Shown: positions 17,695 to 26,080 of the stretch, piece by piece
Layout of the letters: each line of letters starts with the position of its first letter
Numbering within the stretch: position 1 is the first letter of the stretch
DNA from: Flavobacteriaceae bacterium
GTDB lineage: Bacteria > Bacteroidota > Bacteroidia > Flavobacteriales > Flavobacteriaceae
Direction of reading: 5' to 3'
Assembly: GCA_027065775.1 (NCBI GenBank)
Contig: JAMONN010000124.1
Span: forward strand, 1-39,865
DNA length: 39,865 nucleotides
Made by a program: the position numbers and the translations under genes
The notes under the pieces: generated by a model
The model's input: only the letters and a program-made list of their open reading frames with translations
The model's database searches: none
What the model was told of the DNA's origin: nothing

Positions 17695-17704
17695 ATTTTA
17701 TTGT

Positions 17705-18280
17705 TTATTGAATTAAACCTTGGATATTTGTAGCAAACAATTTTACTGCAATGGCTAATAAAATTACACCAAACACTTTACGAATTACGGCAATACCGCC
17801 TTTACCAAAAAATTCTTCTATTTTCTTTGAGAATTTTAAAACGCCATAAACAAAAATCATATTTATTATTATGGCAATAATAATATTAACATTTGCATAT
17901 TCCGCTTTAAGCGAAAGAATAGTTGTCATTGTTCCTGCTCCTGCAATTAATGGGAATGCTAACGGTACAACACTTGCTGTTTCTGGAGTGTCATCTCTAA
18001 ATAATTGTATGCCTAAAATCATTTCGAATGCTAAAAATAATAACACAAATGCTCCTGCAACTGCAAATGAATTTACATCTATACCTACTAAATTTAAAAT
18101 TTCTTTACCTACAAATAAAAACGAAATCATAATAATTATAGCAACTATTGACGCTTTTTCTGATTGTATATGACCTACTTTTTGGCGTAAATCTACAATT
18201 ATTGGTATGCTACCAATAATATCAATAACGGCAAATAAAACTAGGGTTGCTGTTAGTATTTCTTTTGGATCTATATTCAT
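17705..18280 (-). CDS. MarC family integral membrane protein
   Basis: A 191-residue inner-membrane protein with about six hydrophobic helices. MarC/UPF0056 features are the N-terminal ATLVLFAVIDIIGSIPI, the LFLAFEMILGIQLFR helix, and VVPLAFPLIAGAGTMTTIL in the middle, which is the family's best-conserved segment. Biochemical function of the family is not established; the old link to multiple antibiotic resistance has not held up. It is first in the run marC, FAD protein, M23, toxin-antitoxin, pgi. Confidence 0.88.
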   Translation of the reverse strand: MNIDPKEILTATLVLFAVIDIIGSIPIIVDLRQKVGHIQSEKASIVAIIIMISFLFVGKEILNLVGIDVNSFAVAGAFVLLFLAFEMILGIQLFRDDTPETASVVPLAFPLIAGAGTMTTILSLKAEYANVNIIIAIIINMIFVYGVLKFSKKIEEFFGKGGIAVIRKVFGVILLAIAVKLFATNIQGLIQ

Positions 18281-18320
18281 TTTTTAAGTTTTTATTTCTT
18301 TTAGGTAAAATTCTAACTAA

Positions 18321-18356
18321 AAAAACCCTACTTAATTTTAATTTAGTAGGGTTTTT
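18321..18356 (-). terminator. Rho-independent terminator of the TBDR/DUF5689 operon
   Basis: AAAAACCCTACT (18321-18332) pairs with AGTAGGGTTTTT (18345-18356), a 12-bp stem with an AT-rich 12-nt loop. On the minus strand it begins 18 bp after the stop at 18375 and ends in T residues. Confidence 0.85.
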
Positions 18357-18374
18357 ATAAGTCATTGTATAATC

Positions 18375-19877
18375 TTAATTCCCTTTTATAACAATATTAT
18401 CTATATTATATCCTGTTGTCGCATTTGGATCAGAACCTTCATATAAAAAAGCAATATTAATAGTTCCTTCAAGGCATGAAATATCTATAGGGTCAACCGC
18501 AGAAAAATTACCAAAACCACCTGATGGTCCGTTTGGTATGGTGGTATTTGTATCTAACCAAGTAGCTGTTTCTACATCATCTATAAAATCTGTTGAGACT
18601 AATATACTTAAGACTACACCACCATCAAAATTTGCTTGAATATCCAAATTTAATTTTTCATCTGTAGTAGCATCTAAATCAATAGAAGGTGATACCAGCC
18701 AAGTTTGTATATCTATTTCAGCAGATCTAAAACCTGAAACATCTACAAAATTATTACCATTATATTCACCTGCTTCAAATAGAGTACTTCCACATAAATT
18801 TACATTAACCCAACCCTCATTAACAAAACTATCAAACAATTCAAAATCTTCATTATAAATAGTTACATTACCATCAATTGTTGAGTTACAGTTTAGTACT
18901 TCTCTTATTTCAGGATCACACCTACCTTCTTCTCCGTTTTCAAAAATAATATTTGATATGCCATTTATTTTAAAAATATATTTTTCATTTCTAAAATCTC
19001 TAGCAAAAATACCATCAACAGATCCTTGTCCGCTAGGCAGATTTACCGATTTAAAATTAGCAAAACTACTAGTGCTTAGATTTATTACATAACAATTTAC
19101 AGAACAGTTTCGTAATGCTCTTTCGCCTTGAAAACGATTACCAACTTCCGAGGCAAATGTTACTGGATTTTCTCCAAATACTGATTCTCTTGGGAACTGC
19201 ATATCTATTAACCTAACAAAAATGTTTTCTATGGTATCATTCACATTAAAACCGTCAACTTCTTTTGGTGTAATTGTTGCAATTTCTAAAGTTCTAGCTA
19301 TAACTGTATCTAATATATTAGGGTTAATTTTACTTACTTCTATTTCTCCACCACCATCAACTTCTGTTGGACCACCTATAGACAACACACCATTGTTAAT
19401 ACCTAAGAAAAGACCATTGGCATTAACTATAATTTTTCTACCAAACTCATAAATTGTATATAAAGGATTTTCATTTATCATTATTTTTATACCAATCGTT
19501 GGGTCTAAATTTACATCTTGAATGATTAGTTCTTCAAAGAAATTACCTGATTCATCACTACTAATTACATAACCAAAAAAAGGTGTTTCTTCTGTAAGTT
19601 CTAACGTTAATTCGCCATTTTGTATTTGTGACATTATAGTATTAACAACTTCATTAATTTCTGTTTGAGTTGGAGTGGCATCTAAATCTATTAAACCTTG
19701 ATTATCTGCTTCACGACTTAAAACATCGGTAATAAAACTACTCATAGATGATGCTGTTTGCCCATCTATAATAGTATCAATTACTTCTGGTGCAAAAGTA
19801 TCTTCATCTTCACATGAAGATAAAAAAGTTATTGTGAAAAATAACAGTATGTATTTATATAATTTAATTGTTTTCAT
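18375..19877 (-). CDS. DUF5689 / choice-of-anchor-J surface lipoprotein, copy 2
   Basis: A 500-residue lipoprotein. The signal peptide ends at FLSSC22 and the next residues are EDED, the acidic pattern associated with surface export of lipoproteins in Bacteroidota. The N-terminal half resembles DUF5689 (FFGYVISSDESGNFFEELIIQD, then NPLYTIYEFGRKIIVNANGLFLGINNGVLSIGG). The C-terminal ~170 residues resemble a choice-of-anchor-J jelly-roll domain (YNEDFELFDSFVNEGWVNVN, TWLVSPSIDL, NIAFLYEGSDPNATTGYNIDNIVI). It is clearly paralogous to the preceding gene, sharing these motifs in the same order. Placed last in an operon with a TBDR, it probably binds the imported ligand at the cell surface, like SusD in other systems. 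Confidence 0.85.
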   Translation of the reverse strand: MKTIKLYKYILLFFTITFLSSCEDEDTFAPEVIDTIIDGQTASSMSSFITDVLSREADNQGLIDLDATPTQTEINEVVNTIMSQIQNGELTLELTEETPFFGYVISSDESGNFFEELIIQDVNLDPTIGIKIMINENPLYTIYEFGRKIIVNANGLFLGINNGVLSIGGPTEVDGGGEIEVSKINPNILDTVIARTLEIATITPKEVDGFNVNDTIENIFVRLIDMQFPRESVFGENPVTFASEVGNRFQGERALRNCSVNCYVINLSTSSFANFKSVNLPSGQGSVDGIFARDFRNEKYIFKINGISNIIFENGEEGRCDPEIREVLNCNSTIDGNVTIYNEDFELFDSFVNEGWVNVNLCGSTLFEAGEYNGNNFVDVSGFRSAEIDIQTWLVSPSIDLDATTDEKLNLDIQANFDGGVVLSILVSTDFIDDVETATWLDTNTTIPNGPSGGFGNFSAVDPIDISCLEGTINIAFLYEGSDPNATTGYNIDNIVIKGN

Positions 19878-19888
19878 AATTTATGTTT

Positions 19889-21367
19889 TTAATTACCTGT
19901 TATTTCTATATTATCTATATGGTATCTTGTGGTTGCTGTTGGGTCTGAACCTTTGTATAAAAAAGCAATATTTATTTCGCCATCTAAACAAGAAATATTA
20001 GTTGGTTCAACCGATTCAAAATCACCAAAACCACCAGATGGTCCGCCTGGAATTATTGTTTCTAATTCTACCCAATTTGCTGTAGTAACATCTCCAGTAA
20101 AATTGGTAGAAGCCATTACTTTTAAAATATTTCCATTATCATAATTAACTTGTATATCAAAATTTAGCTCTTCACCCGTAGTATTATCCATATTTATAGT
20201 TGGCGTAACTAACCAACTTGTAATTACATCTTCACCTGAGTTAAAACCAGATATTTGTGCGTAAGAGTTGCCTTGATAATCACCTACAATCCAATCTGTA
20301 TTTCCATCGCTTACATTAATACTTGTCCAGCCTTCAGCATTGTAACCGCTAAAAGATTCGAAATTTTCTTCAAAAATTGCAGATCCACCACCACTTTCAC
20401 CTGTACATTGAAAAGGATCACATCTATCTCCATTAAAATTAATATCGGAAGGAAAATTTATATTTAAATTTAAAGTGTTTCCAAAGAAATTTTGTGATAA
20501 AACACCATGAATAACACCTCTACCTATTGGTAAGGTAAGTGATGTGAAATCAGAAAATGTACTTGTACTTAATATAATAGAACCTGAACTTTCTACGCAA
20601 CTTTCTAAAAAACGTTCGCCATCAAATTCGTCTAAAATATTAGCAGCAAAAGTTGCTATTTCTGGGAAAATTTGATCTCTTTTAAATTGAAGGTCTTCTA
20701 TGGCAACAAATTGATTTGTTGATAAAACTAAGTTTGGATCTGTTAAATCAATTAATTTAGGAATAATAGTACCCAATTCTGGAGATCTGATAATATATTC
20801 ATCTAATAATGATTCTGATATTTTTTCTAAACGACCATTACTATCTAAAACTCCTAATGTTAGTAAACCATTTGCTACACTTATAGATAAACCATCTAGT
20901 TTTATAAAAACTTTACGGCCTAATACAAATTTAGTAAATAACGGATTTACATTTACATTAATTTTAATTCCAAAAGTTGGGTTTTCTAATTTATCTTGAA
21001 TTATTAATTCTTCAAAAAAGTTTCCTGCTTCATCGCTAGAAATTACATACCCAGAAATATAATTTCCTGTTTCATCAAAAGTTACTGGGATGATATTGAA
21101 TCTGTCATCAAAAATGTCTATATACTCATTAATAGTAATAACATTACCTCCAGATACAGTCTCAGTATTACCATTATTTTCGTTAAACAATTGCCCTGCA
21201 ATAGCGTTCATATTAATAATGTTTTCATCTGCTATATTAGGATCCACAATAGTTAAATCTGGTGTATCAAAATCATCTTTTCCATCATCTATACATGATG
21301 TTATAAAAAGCATCGCTAATAAAAGAACGACAATACTACTTAATTTTATGTTTTTCATGTTTTTCAT
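19889..21367 (-). CDS. DUF5689 / choice-of-anchor-J surface lipoprotein, copy 1
   Basis: A 492-residue lipoprotein with lipobox FITSC25 followed by IDDGKDD, again suiting surface export. Domain order equals that of its neighbour: DUF5689 part (ISGYVISSDEAGNFFEELIIQDKLENPTFGIKI), RDQIFPEIATFAANILDEFDGERFLESC in the middle, and a C-terminal anchor-J domain (FEENFESFSGYNAEGWTSIN, SWLVTPTINM, NIAFLYKGSDPTATTRYHIDNIEITGN). The start codon is 3 bp after the TBDR stop, so translation is probably coupled; a second in-frame ATG three codons later is an alternative start. Inferred role: ligand capture for the adjacent receptor. Confidence 0.85.
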   Translation of the reverse strand: MKNMKNIKLSSIVVLLLAMLFITSCIDDGKDDFDTPDLTIVDPNIADENIINMNAIAGQLFNENNGNTETVSGGNVITINEYIDIFDDRFNIIPVTFDETGNYISGYVISSDEAGNFFEELIIQDKLENPTFGIKINVNVNPLFTKFVLGRKVFIKLDGLSISVANGLLTLGVLDSNGRLEKISESLLDEYIIRSPELGTIIPKLIDLTDPNLVLSTNQFVAIEDLQFKRDQIFPEIATFAANILDEFDGERFLESCVESSGSIILSTSTFSDFTSLTLPIGRGVIHGVLSQNFFGNTLNLNINFPSDINFNGDRCDPFQCTGESGGGSAIFEENFESFSGYNAEGWTSINVSDGNTDWIVGDYQGNSYAQISGFNSGEDVITSWLVTPTINMDNTTGEELNFDIQVNYDNGNILKVMASTNFTGDVTTANWVELETIIPGGPSGGFGDFESVEPTNISCLDGEINIAFLYKGSDPTATTRYHIDNIEITGN

Positions 21368-21370
21368 ATT

Positions 21371-24193
21371 TTAAAATCTGTAATAAAGGTTTACAAAATA
21401 AGTTGTTCCGTTTCCGAAGAAATATCTATTTCCAAAAACTTCGCCATATTCTCTAGATTTATCTTCTAATAAATTTCTGTAATTAGAATTTCTAGACTGC
21501 TCAAAACCTCCAGTTTTATATTCTTTATCTAATACATTATTAATTGTAGCGAAGAAACCAAATGTATTACCGTTTACTCGCCATGATTTACCACCAACTA
21601 TATTTACTAATACATAACTATCAAATTTTTCTTGTTTTAATAAATCTCTTGCTATATCTTCGTCATAATCATTAAATGGTAATCCATCAAAATCGCTAGT
21701 AAAATTAGCAGATCGGTTTAATTGACTTACACCAATGTAAGCATTATTATAATAATTGGTTGTTAGACCAACATTCCAAAAAGTTGGATCTCTATATTCC
21801 AACCCAAATTGAACTGCTGTTTCTGGTCCAGAACCTAAGTGATAGTTTTCTAATTTTGTTGTACCATCACCAAAAGTTAATGCACCATCAAAATCATCAC
21901 TTGTTAAATATAAATTAGGATTATTAGCATAAGTATATTGACCCAAAGAAGCTGCCGCTTTTAAGTTTAATGTTGGTACAATTTGATATTCAATACCAAG
22001 TTCTAAACCCATATTCTCTTTTTCGATATTGGTTAATACTTGTTGTACAAATGCGTTTCCTTCACCAAAACCTTGACCTGATAAATTTTCCGTAAAGAAA
22101 AACCCTATATCGGTAGCATCTTCTGTATAAGAATAGAAACCAGTTATTTTTGCCTTTACTTTTGGAGACCTTAAAATATAACTTATATCGGCACTTTTTA
22201 TTGCTTCCGCTTCTAACCCAACAATAATATTATTATTTTGTCTGGAATTATTAAACGTATTTCTGATTGTTGGTGCTTTAGTTAGGTATGCAGCGTTAAA
22301 ATTAATTAAATGACGACCAGATAATTTATATGTTGCACCACCTTTTACGCCATAAGTAGTAAAATCTACTTCTTCACTTTTACCTAAAGAATTATTTAAA
22401 AAACTTCCATTTTGATACAAACCTGTTCTTTGATATGTTGTATTAGTTAGGTTAGCGCCTAAAAAGAAATCTACCTTATTATAATTAAATTGTGCTTGAG
22501 CAAATGCAGACATTACGTTTGAATCTATCTCAAAGTTATATTTATAACGATCGCCTTCACCAACTATTCTATTTCTATTTAATAAATCACTTTGTGCAAT
22601 ATCACCAACTGTAGTATCTGACCCTTCTTCTGCAAAGAAATCTACATCTAAATAACCTGTACCGCCAAGTAAATCATTAATCTCCGCATAATTTTCACTT
22701 TTTAATGTGTTGTAAGAAAAATTTGCGTTAAGCGTAATGTTATCGGTTAAAGCAGAGTTTAAAATAGTATTAAAGGTTATGCTAGTATCTTCATTAATAT
22801 CTTCTTGTAATACGTAAATAGAGTTTTCTGAATTTTGATTTGCTTCATAAAAATCACTCCAATTTACTTGACCATTTCTGATAAATTCTCGTTCAGAAGT
22901 AAATGCCTCTTGAAAATCACCAGGTGTTGGATTCGGAAAACGCAAAGCATAACTTGGCAACCTTTGATAGTAGTTTCCGAAAGGGTTTCTAGCACCTCCA
23001 GGGAATGTTTCTTGACCATTTACTACCGACAAACGAGTACCGCCATTATCAATACGTGTATTGCCTATTGTACCAAACTGATAAGCAACATTAGTATTTA
23101 AGGTCGTTTTTTTATTAATATTCCAAAAGTGATTTAACATAAAAACTGGCTCTTCGATTTCTCTTAATCTAGAGTTTCTGTTTTTACCAGCTTGTTTTCC
23201 CCAATTAGGATTGTATTTTATACCTTTTAAATCTTTTGCTTCTTGTGTAATAGAAGTTGCTCTACCTCTACGGTTTGGTGTATAAAAAGAGGTGAAGTTT
23301 AAACTATGTTTGTCATTTAATTTTTTTTCTACAGATAATGCAATCGAATTTGCATTATAACTTGTACCATCTTTATAACCTTCATCACCATATCTTCTAC
23401 CAATAGTAATAGAATATGCCCAATTATTTGCTAATAAGCCTGAATTATATGATGCAAGAACTCTACCTGTATAACTTCTGTTAGAATTAGCATACGATAT
23501 TTGACCACCTTTTCTATATTCAGATGCTCTCATTATTATATTTGTAGTTCCTGCAATGCCACCAAATGTATATTCAGATGCTGATATACCTTCTGAAAAA
23601 ACACGGTTTCGCTGTGCATCATTAATACCACCCCAATCTGACCATTGTGGTCTACCGTTAAATTGCTTATTCATTTCAATACCGTTAATTAACACTTTTC
23701 CGTTTTCAGAACCTAAACCTCTTGGTCTAAAAAAAGTTGCACTAAAATCGAAAGCTGCTGCTCTTTGAAAAACGGTTCTACCTGATGATAATAAACCCGC
23801 AACATTATCTGCTCCGCCATTATCATCACCTTGATCTAACTCATCATCGGATAATGAGATTGTACTTTGGTCAATTTCTTCTGCAAAATCTTCAAAAAGA
23901 GAAATTTCTCCTAAATCGATTGTTTTGTCAGAAATTTTTACAGGAAATTGTTGTGTTTCAAATCCAGAAGATTGAATTTTAACAATTTGATTTCCGTTAG
24001 GGACATTTTTCAACACAAAAGTACCATTAGTGACAGTTTTCTGCGAAAGTGATGTTCCGACAATAGATATCATTACATCGGCCATTGCTTTTTCAGTTTC
24101 AGAATTTACAATTTTACCTTTTACGGTTTGTTGTGCAAACATTCCAAAAACTGAACATATACCAAGTAAGGATACAATAATATATTTTTTCAT
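21371..24193 (-). CDS. TonB-dependent receptor with carboxypeptidase-like N-terminal domain
   Basis: A 940-residue outer-membrane receptor. Signal peptide ~1-21 (CSVFGMFAQQ). Residues ~22-95 form a carboxypeptidase-regulatory-like domain (VKGKIVNSETEKAMADVMISI, NGTFVLKNVPNGNQIVKI). A plug domain follows (FFRPRGLGSENGKVLINGIEMN, FGGIAGTTNIIMRA) and the barrel extends to the terminal TYFVNLYYRF, ending in Phe. It starts an operon with two DUF5689 lipoproteins (gaps of 3 and 11 bp) and is divergent from a secreted EEP-fold enzyme. This arrangement suggests import of a product released by that enzyme, such as a phosphorylated compound or nucleic-acid fragments; the substrate itself is inference. 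Confidence 0.9.
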   Translation of the reverse strand: MKKYIIVSLLGICSVFGMFAQQTVKGKIVNSETEKAMADVMISIVGTSLSQKTVTNGTFVLKNVPNGNQIVKIQSSGFETQQFPVKISDKTIDLGEISLFEDFAEEIDQSTISLSDDELDQGDDNGGADNVAGLLSSGRTVFQRAAAFDFSATFFRPRGLGSENGKVLINGIEMNKQFNGRPQWSDWGGINDAQRNRVFSEGISASEYTFGGIAGTTNIIMRASEYRKGGQISYANSNRSYTGRVLASYNSGLLANNWAYSITIGRRYGDEGYKDGTSYNANSIALSVEKKLNDKHSLNFTSFYTPNRRGRATSITQEAKDLKGIKYNPNWGKQAGKNRNSRLREIEEPVFMLNHFWNINKKTTLNTNVAYQFGTIGNTRIDNGGTRLSVVNGQETFPGGARNPFGNYYQRLPSYALRFPNPTPGDFQEAFTSEREFIRNGQVNWSDFYEANQNSENSIYVLQEDINEDTSITFNTILNSALTDNITLNANFSYNTLKSENYAEINDLLGGTGYLDVDFFAEEGSDTTVGDIAQSDLLNRNRIVGEGDRYKYNFEIDSNVMSAFAQAQFNYNKVDFFLGANLTNTTYQRTGLYQNGSFLNNSLGKSEEVDFTTYGVKGGATYKLSGRHLINFNAAYLTKAPTIRNTFNNSRQNNNIIVGLEAEAIKSADISYILRSPKVKAKITGFYSYTEDATDIGFFFTENLSGQGFGEGNAFVQQVLTNIEKENMGLELGIEYQIVPTLNLKAAASLGQYTYANNPNLYLTSDDFDGALTFGDGTTKLENYHLGSGPETAVQFGLEYRDPTFWNVGLTTNYYNNAYIGVSQLNRSANFTSDFDGLPFNDYDEDIARDLLKQEKFDSYVLVNIVGGKSWRVNGNTFGFFATINNVLDKEYKTGGFEQSRNSNYRNLLEDKSREYGEVFGNRYFFGNGTTYFVNLYYRF

Positions 24194-24230
24194 ATTTATA
24201 AATTAAATAATTTGATTTTGTTAAACTTTG

Positions 24231-24238
24231 CAAAAGTA
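24231..24238 (-). promoter_or_regulatory. -7 box of the TBDR/DUF5689 operon
   Basis: TACTTTTG on the minus strand, 37 nt before the receptor ATG, identical to the candidate -7 boxes of the Oar-like receptor gene. No TTG is found at the usual distance. Confidence 0.45.
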
Positions 24239-24327
24239 CTATATTTAATATGTCTATTTTGTTAAATTTTAATTTAATATTAACAATTTAATGACTTATT
24301 TATCTGTATTTTAAAACATTTTACCTT

Positions 24328-24354
24328 TTGGTATGAATATTGTTTTTAAATTTG
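24328..24354 (+). promoter_or_regulatory. Promoter of the secreted EEP-fold enzyme
   Basis: TTG (24328-24330), 16-bp spacer, TAAATTTG (24347-24354), 38 nt before the ATG. The spacer is one base under the usual range. With the minus-strand -7 box at 24231-24238, the 199-bp gap holds a divergent promoter pair. Confidence 0.5.
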
Positions 24355-24392
24355 CAATCTTACAATTACAATTTAATCTTAAAAATAAATAA

Positions 24393-25451
24393 ATGAAATT
24401 CTTTAAAATTATTCTATTTGCTATTATCTTTATTGGTTTTAATGGCTTTGCTCAAAAAAATGATAAGCAATATCAAATTAGAACCATCGCTTTTTACAAT
24501 TTAGAAAACTTGTTTGATACCATAAACGACCCAACTAAATTAGATGAAAGAAGTCCTATTATGGATATGAAAGCAAAAAATAGAGCAAAAGCATATTGGG
24601 CTAAAATTGACAATATGGCAAAGGTTATTTCTGAAATTGGTGTTAAAAAATCAAAAACAAGTCCTGCTATAATTGGTGTTTGTGAGATTGAAAATAGAGC
24701 AGTTTTAGAAGATTTAATTGCGCATGATAAATTAAAGAAGAAACATTATGGTATTATTCATTACGAATCTCCTGACGAAAGAGGAATTGATGTTGCTTTA
24801 TTATACCAAAAAAGATATTTTAAACCTATAGATCATAAATCATATACTTTAGATATTCTTAATCAAAATGGTAAACGAAATGACACTAGAGATCAATTAT
24901 TAGTTACAGGTATGTTAGATGGCGAAATCATTCATTTAATTGTAAATCATTGGCCTTCAAGAAGTGGTGGAGAACAAAGAAGTAGACCTGGTAGAGAAAA
25001 AGCCGCAGCATTAAATGTAAAGATTATTGAAGATTTAAAAGAACAATATCCAAATCCTAAAGTAATTATTATGGGCGATTTAAATGATGACCCTATTAAT
25101 ACCAGTGTTAAAAAGGTTTTAGGTGCAAAAAGCAAAAAAGCAGGTTTAAAAGATGGTGATATATATAACCCAATGGCGGATATGTTTAGAAGAGGTTTAA
25201 GCACTTTAGGTTATCGTGATAATATTAATTTATTTGACCAAATTATGCTAACATCACCATTAATTACAACTAAAAAAGATTTTTCAAATTACAAATTATA
25301 TAAAGCAAATATTTTTAATCCTAGATATTTAACCAATAAAAAAGGTAGATGGAAAGGTTATTCGTATAGATCTTGGTCTAATGGCACTTTTACTGGCGGT
25401 TATAGTGATCATTATCCTGTTTATGTATATTTAATTAAAGAGAAGAAATAG
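24393..25451 (+). CDS. Secreted endonuclease/exonuclease/phosphatase-family enzyme
   Basis: A 352-residue protein with a signal peptide (~1-20, cleavage near GFAQ). The EEP (DNase I-like) fold is shown by N36 in FYNLENLFDT, E98 in IGVCEIENR, N185-H186 in VNHWPSRSGGEQRSRPGR, the metal-site GDLNDDP (D229, N231), and the catalytic SDHYPV (D339, H340). These are the metal and catalytic residues of Mg2+-dependent nucleases and phosphodiesterases. It would act in the periplasm or outside; no T9SS sorting domain or lipobox is seen. It is divergent from a TBDR/DUF5689 operon, which points to release of nucleotides or phosphate from extracellular material. DNA, RNA, phospholipid or inositol-phosphate substrates cannot be told apart from sequence. 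Confidence 0.9.
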   Translation: MKFFKIILFAIIFIGFNGFAQKNDKQYQIRTIAFYNLENLFDTINDPTKLDERSPIMDMKAKNRAKAYWAKIDNMAKVISEIGVKKSKTSPAIIGVCEIENRAVLEDLIAHDKLKKKHYGIIHYESPDERGIDVALLYQKRYFKPIDHKSYTLDILNQNGKRNDTRDQLLVTGMLDGEIIHLIVNHWPSRSGGEQRSRPGREKAAALNVKIIEDLKEQYPNPKVIIMGDLNDDPINTSVKKVLGAKSKKAGLKDGDIYNPMADMFRRGLSTLGYRDNINLFDQIMLTSPLITTKKDFSNYKLYKANIFNPRYLTNKKGRWKGYSYRSWSNGTFTGGYSDHYPVYVYLIKEKK

Positions 25452-25473
25452 TTTTTACTACAAGTAAATTTTC

Positions 25474-25519
25474 AACCTTCAAGCATTAATATTTATAGAA
25501 ATATTAATGCTTGAAGGTT
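25474..25519. terminator. Very long perfect hairpin after the EEP gene
   Basis: Arms 25474-25494 and 25499-25519 are perfect reverse complements over 21 bp with a 4-nt loop ATAG. It starts 22 bp after the EEP stop and probably ends that transcript, although the T tract after it on the plus strand is short (TTTTAAAC). The stem is about twice as long as the other terminators in the window. Confidence 0.6.
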
Positions 25520-25663
25520 TTAAACAACAATATTTTATTTTTCAATTATAAAATAAAATCATTTTAAAATTAGAATTTATTTGAAAATGCTTTTTTAAAT
25601 TTACAAATCCACTCTTTTATTTTCGTAATTTAGCAACTAATTTAACCAACTAAAAATAATATT

Positions 25664-26080
25664 ATGATGACAATGATGCATTCTTTTTGGGCATATTTAG
25701 TACTAATCCTTTTAGTAGTTATTGTACTGAAAGCAATAACCAGTTTCAAAAAAGAATTTAAAGATATCGATTTACGTTTAGCACTTTTTACTTTAATTGT
25801 TTCACATATTCAATTAATATTAGGTTTAGGAGTTTATTTTTCTTCGCCTGCATTTAAAAGTTTAAAAACAAATGGCATGAAAGGTATGGATAGCGCTACA
25901 AGATTATTAGCAGTAGAACATCCATTAATGATGATAATCGCTATTATTTTAATAACTATAGGTTACTCTAAACACAAAAAGAAAACTACAGACGAAAGTA
26001 AATTTAAAACAATTGCTCTTTTCTACGGAATTGCACTTATCTTAGTTTTATCTAGAATTCCTTGGGGTCAGTGGTTTTAG
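25664..26080 (+). CDS. Small four-helix integral membrane protein, conserved hypothetical
   Basis: A 138-residue protein with four hydrophobic segments at about 7-26, 39-59, 87-103 and 117-133. Notable conserved-looking residues are the two His in LFTLIVSHIQLILGLGVYF and AVEHPLMMI and the C-terminal SRIPWGQWF. The layout recalls small b-type cytochrome-like or quinone-related membrane proteins, but no heme site can be proven. I take it as a protein conserved in Flavobacteriia of unknown role. The ATG at 25664 is followed by another in-frame Met; either could start. Its stop overlaps the end of the convergent gene at 26077 by 4 bp. Confidence 0.8.
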   Translation: MMTMMHSFWAYLVLILLVVIVLKAITSFKKEFKDIDLRLALFTLIVSHIQLILGLGVYFSSPAFKSLKTNGMKGMDSATRLLAVEHPLMMIIAIILITIGYSKHKKKTTDESKFKTIALFYGIALILVLSRIPWGQWF

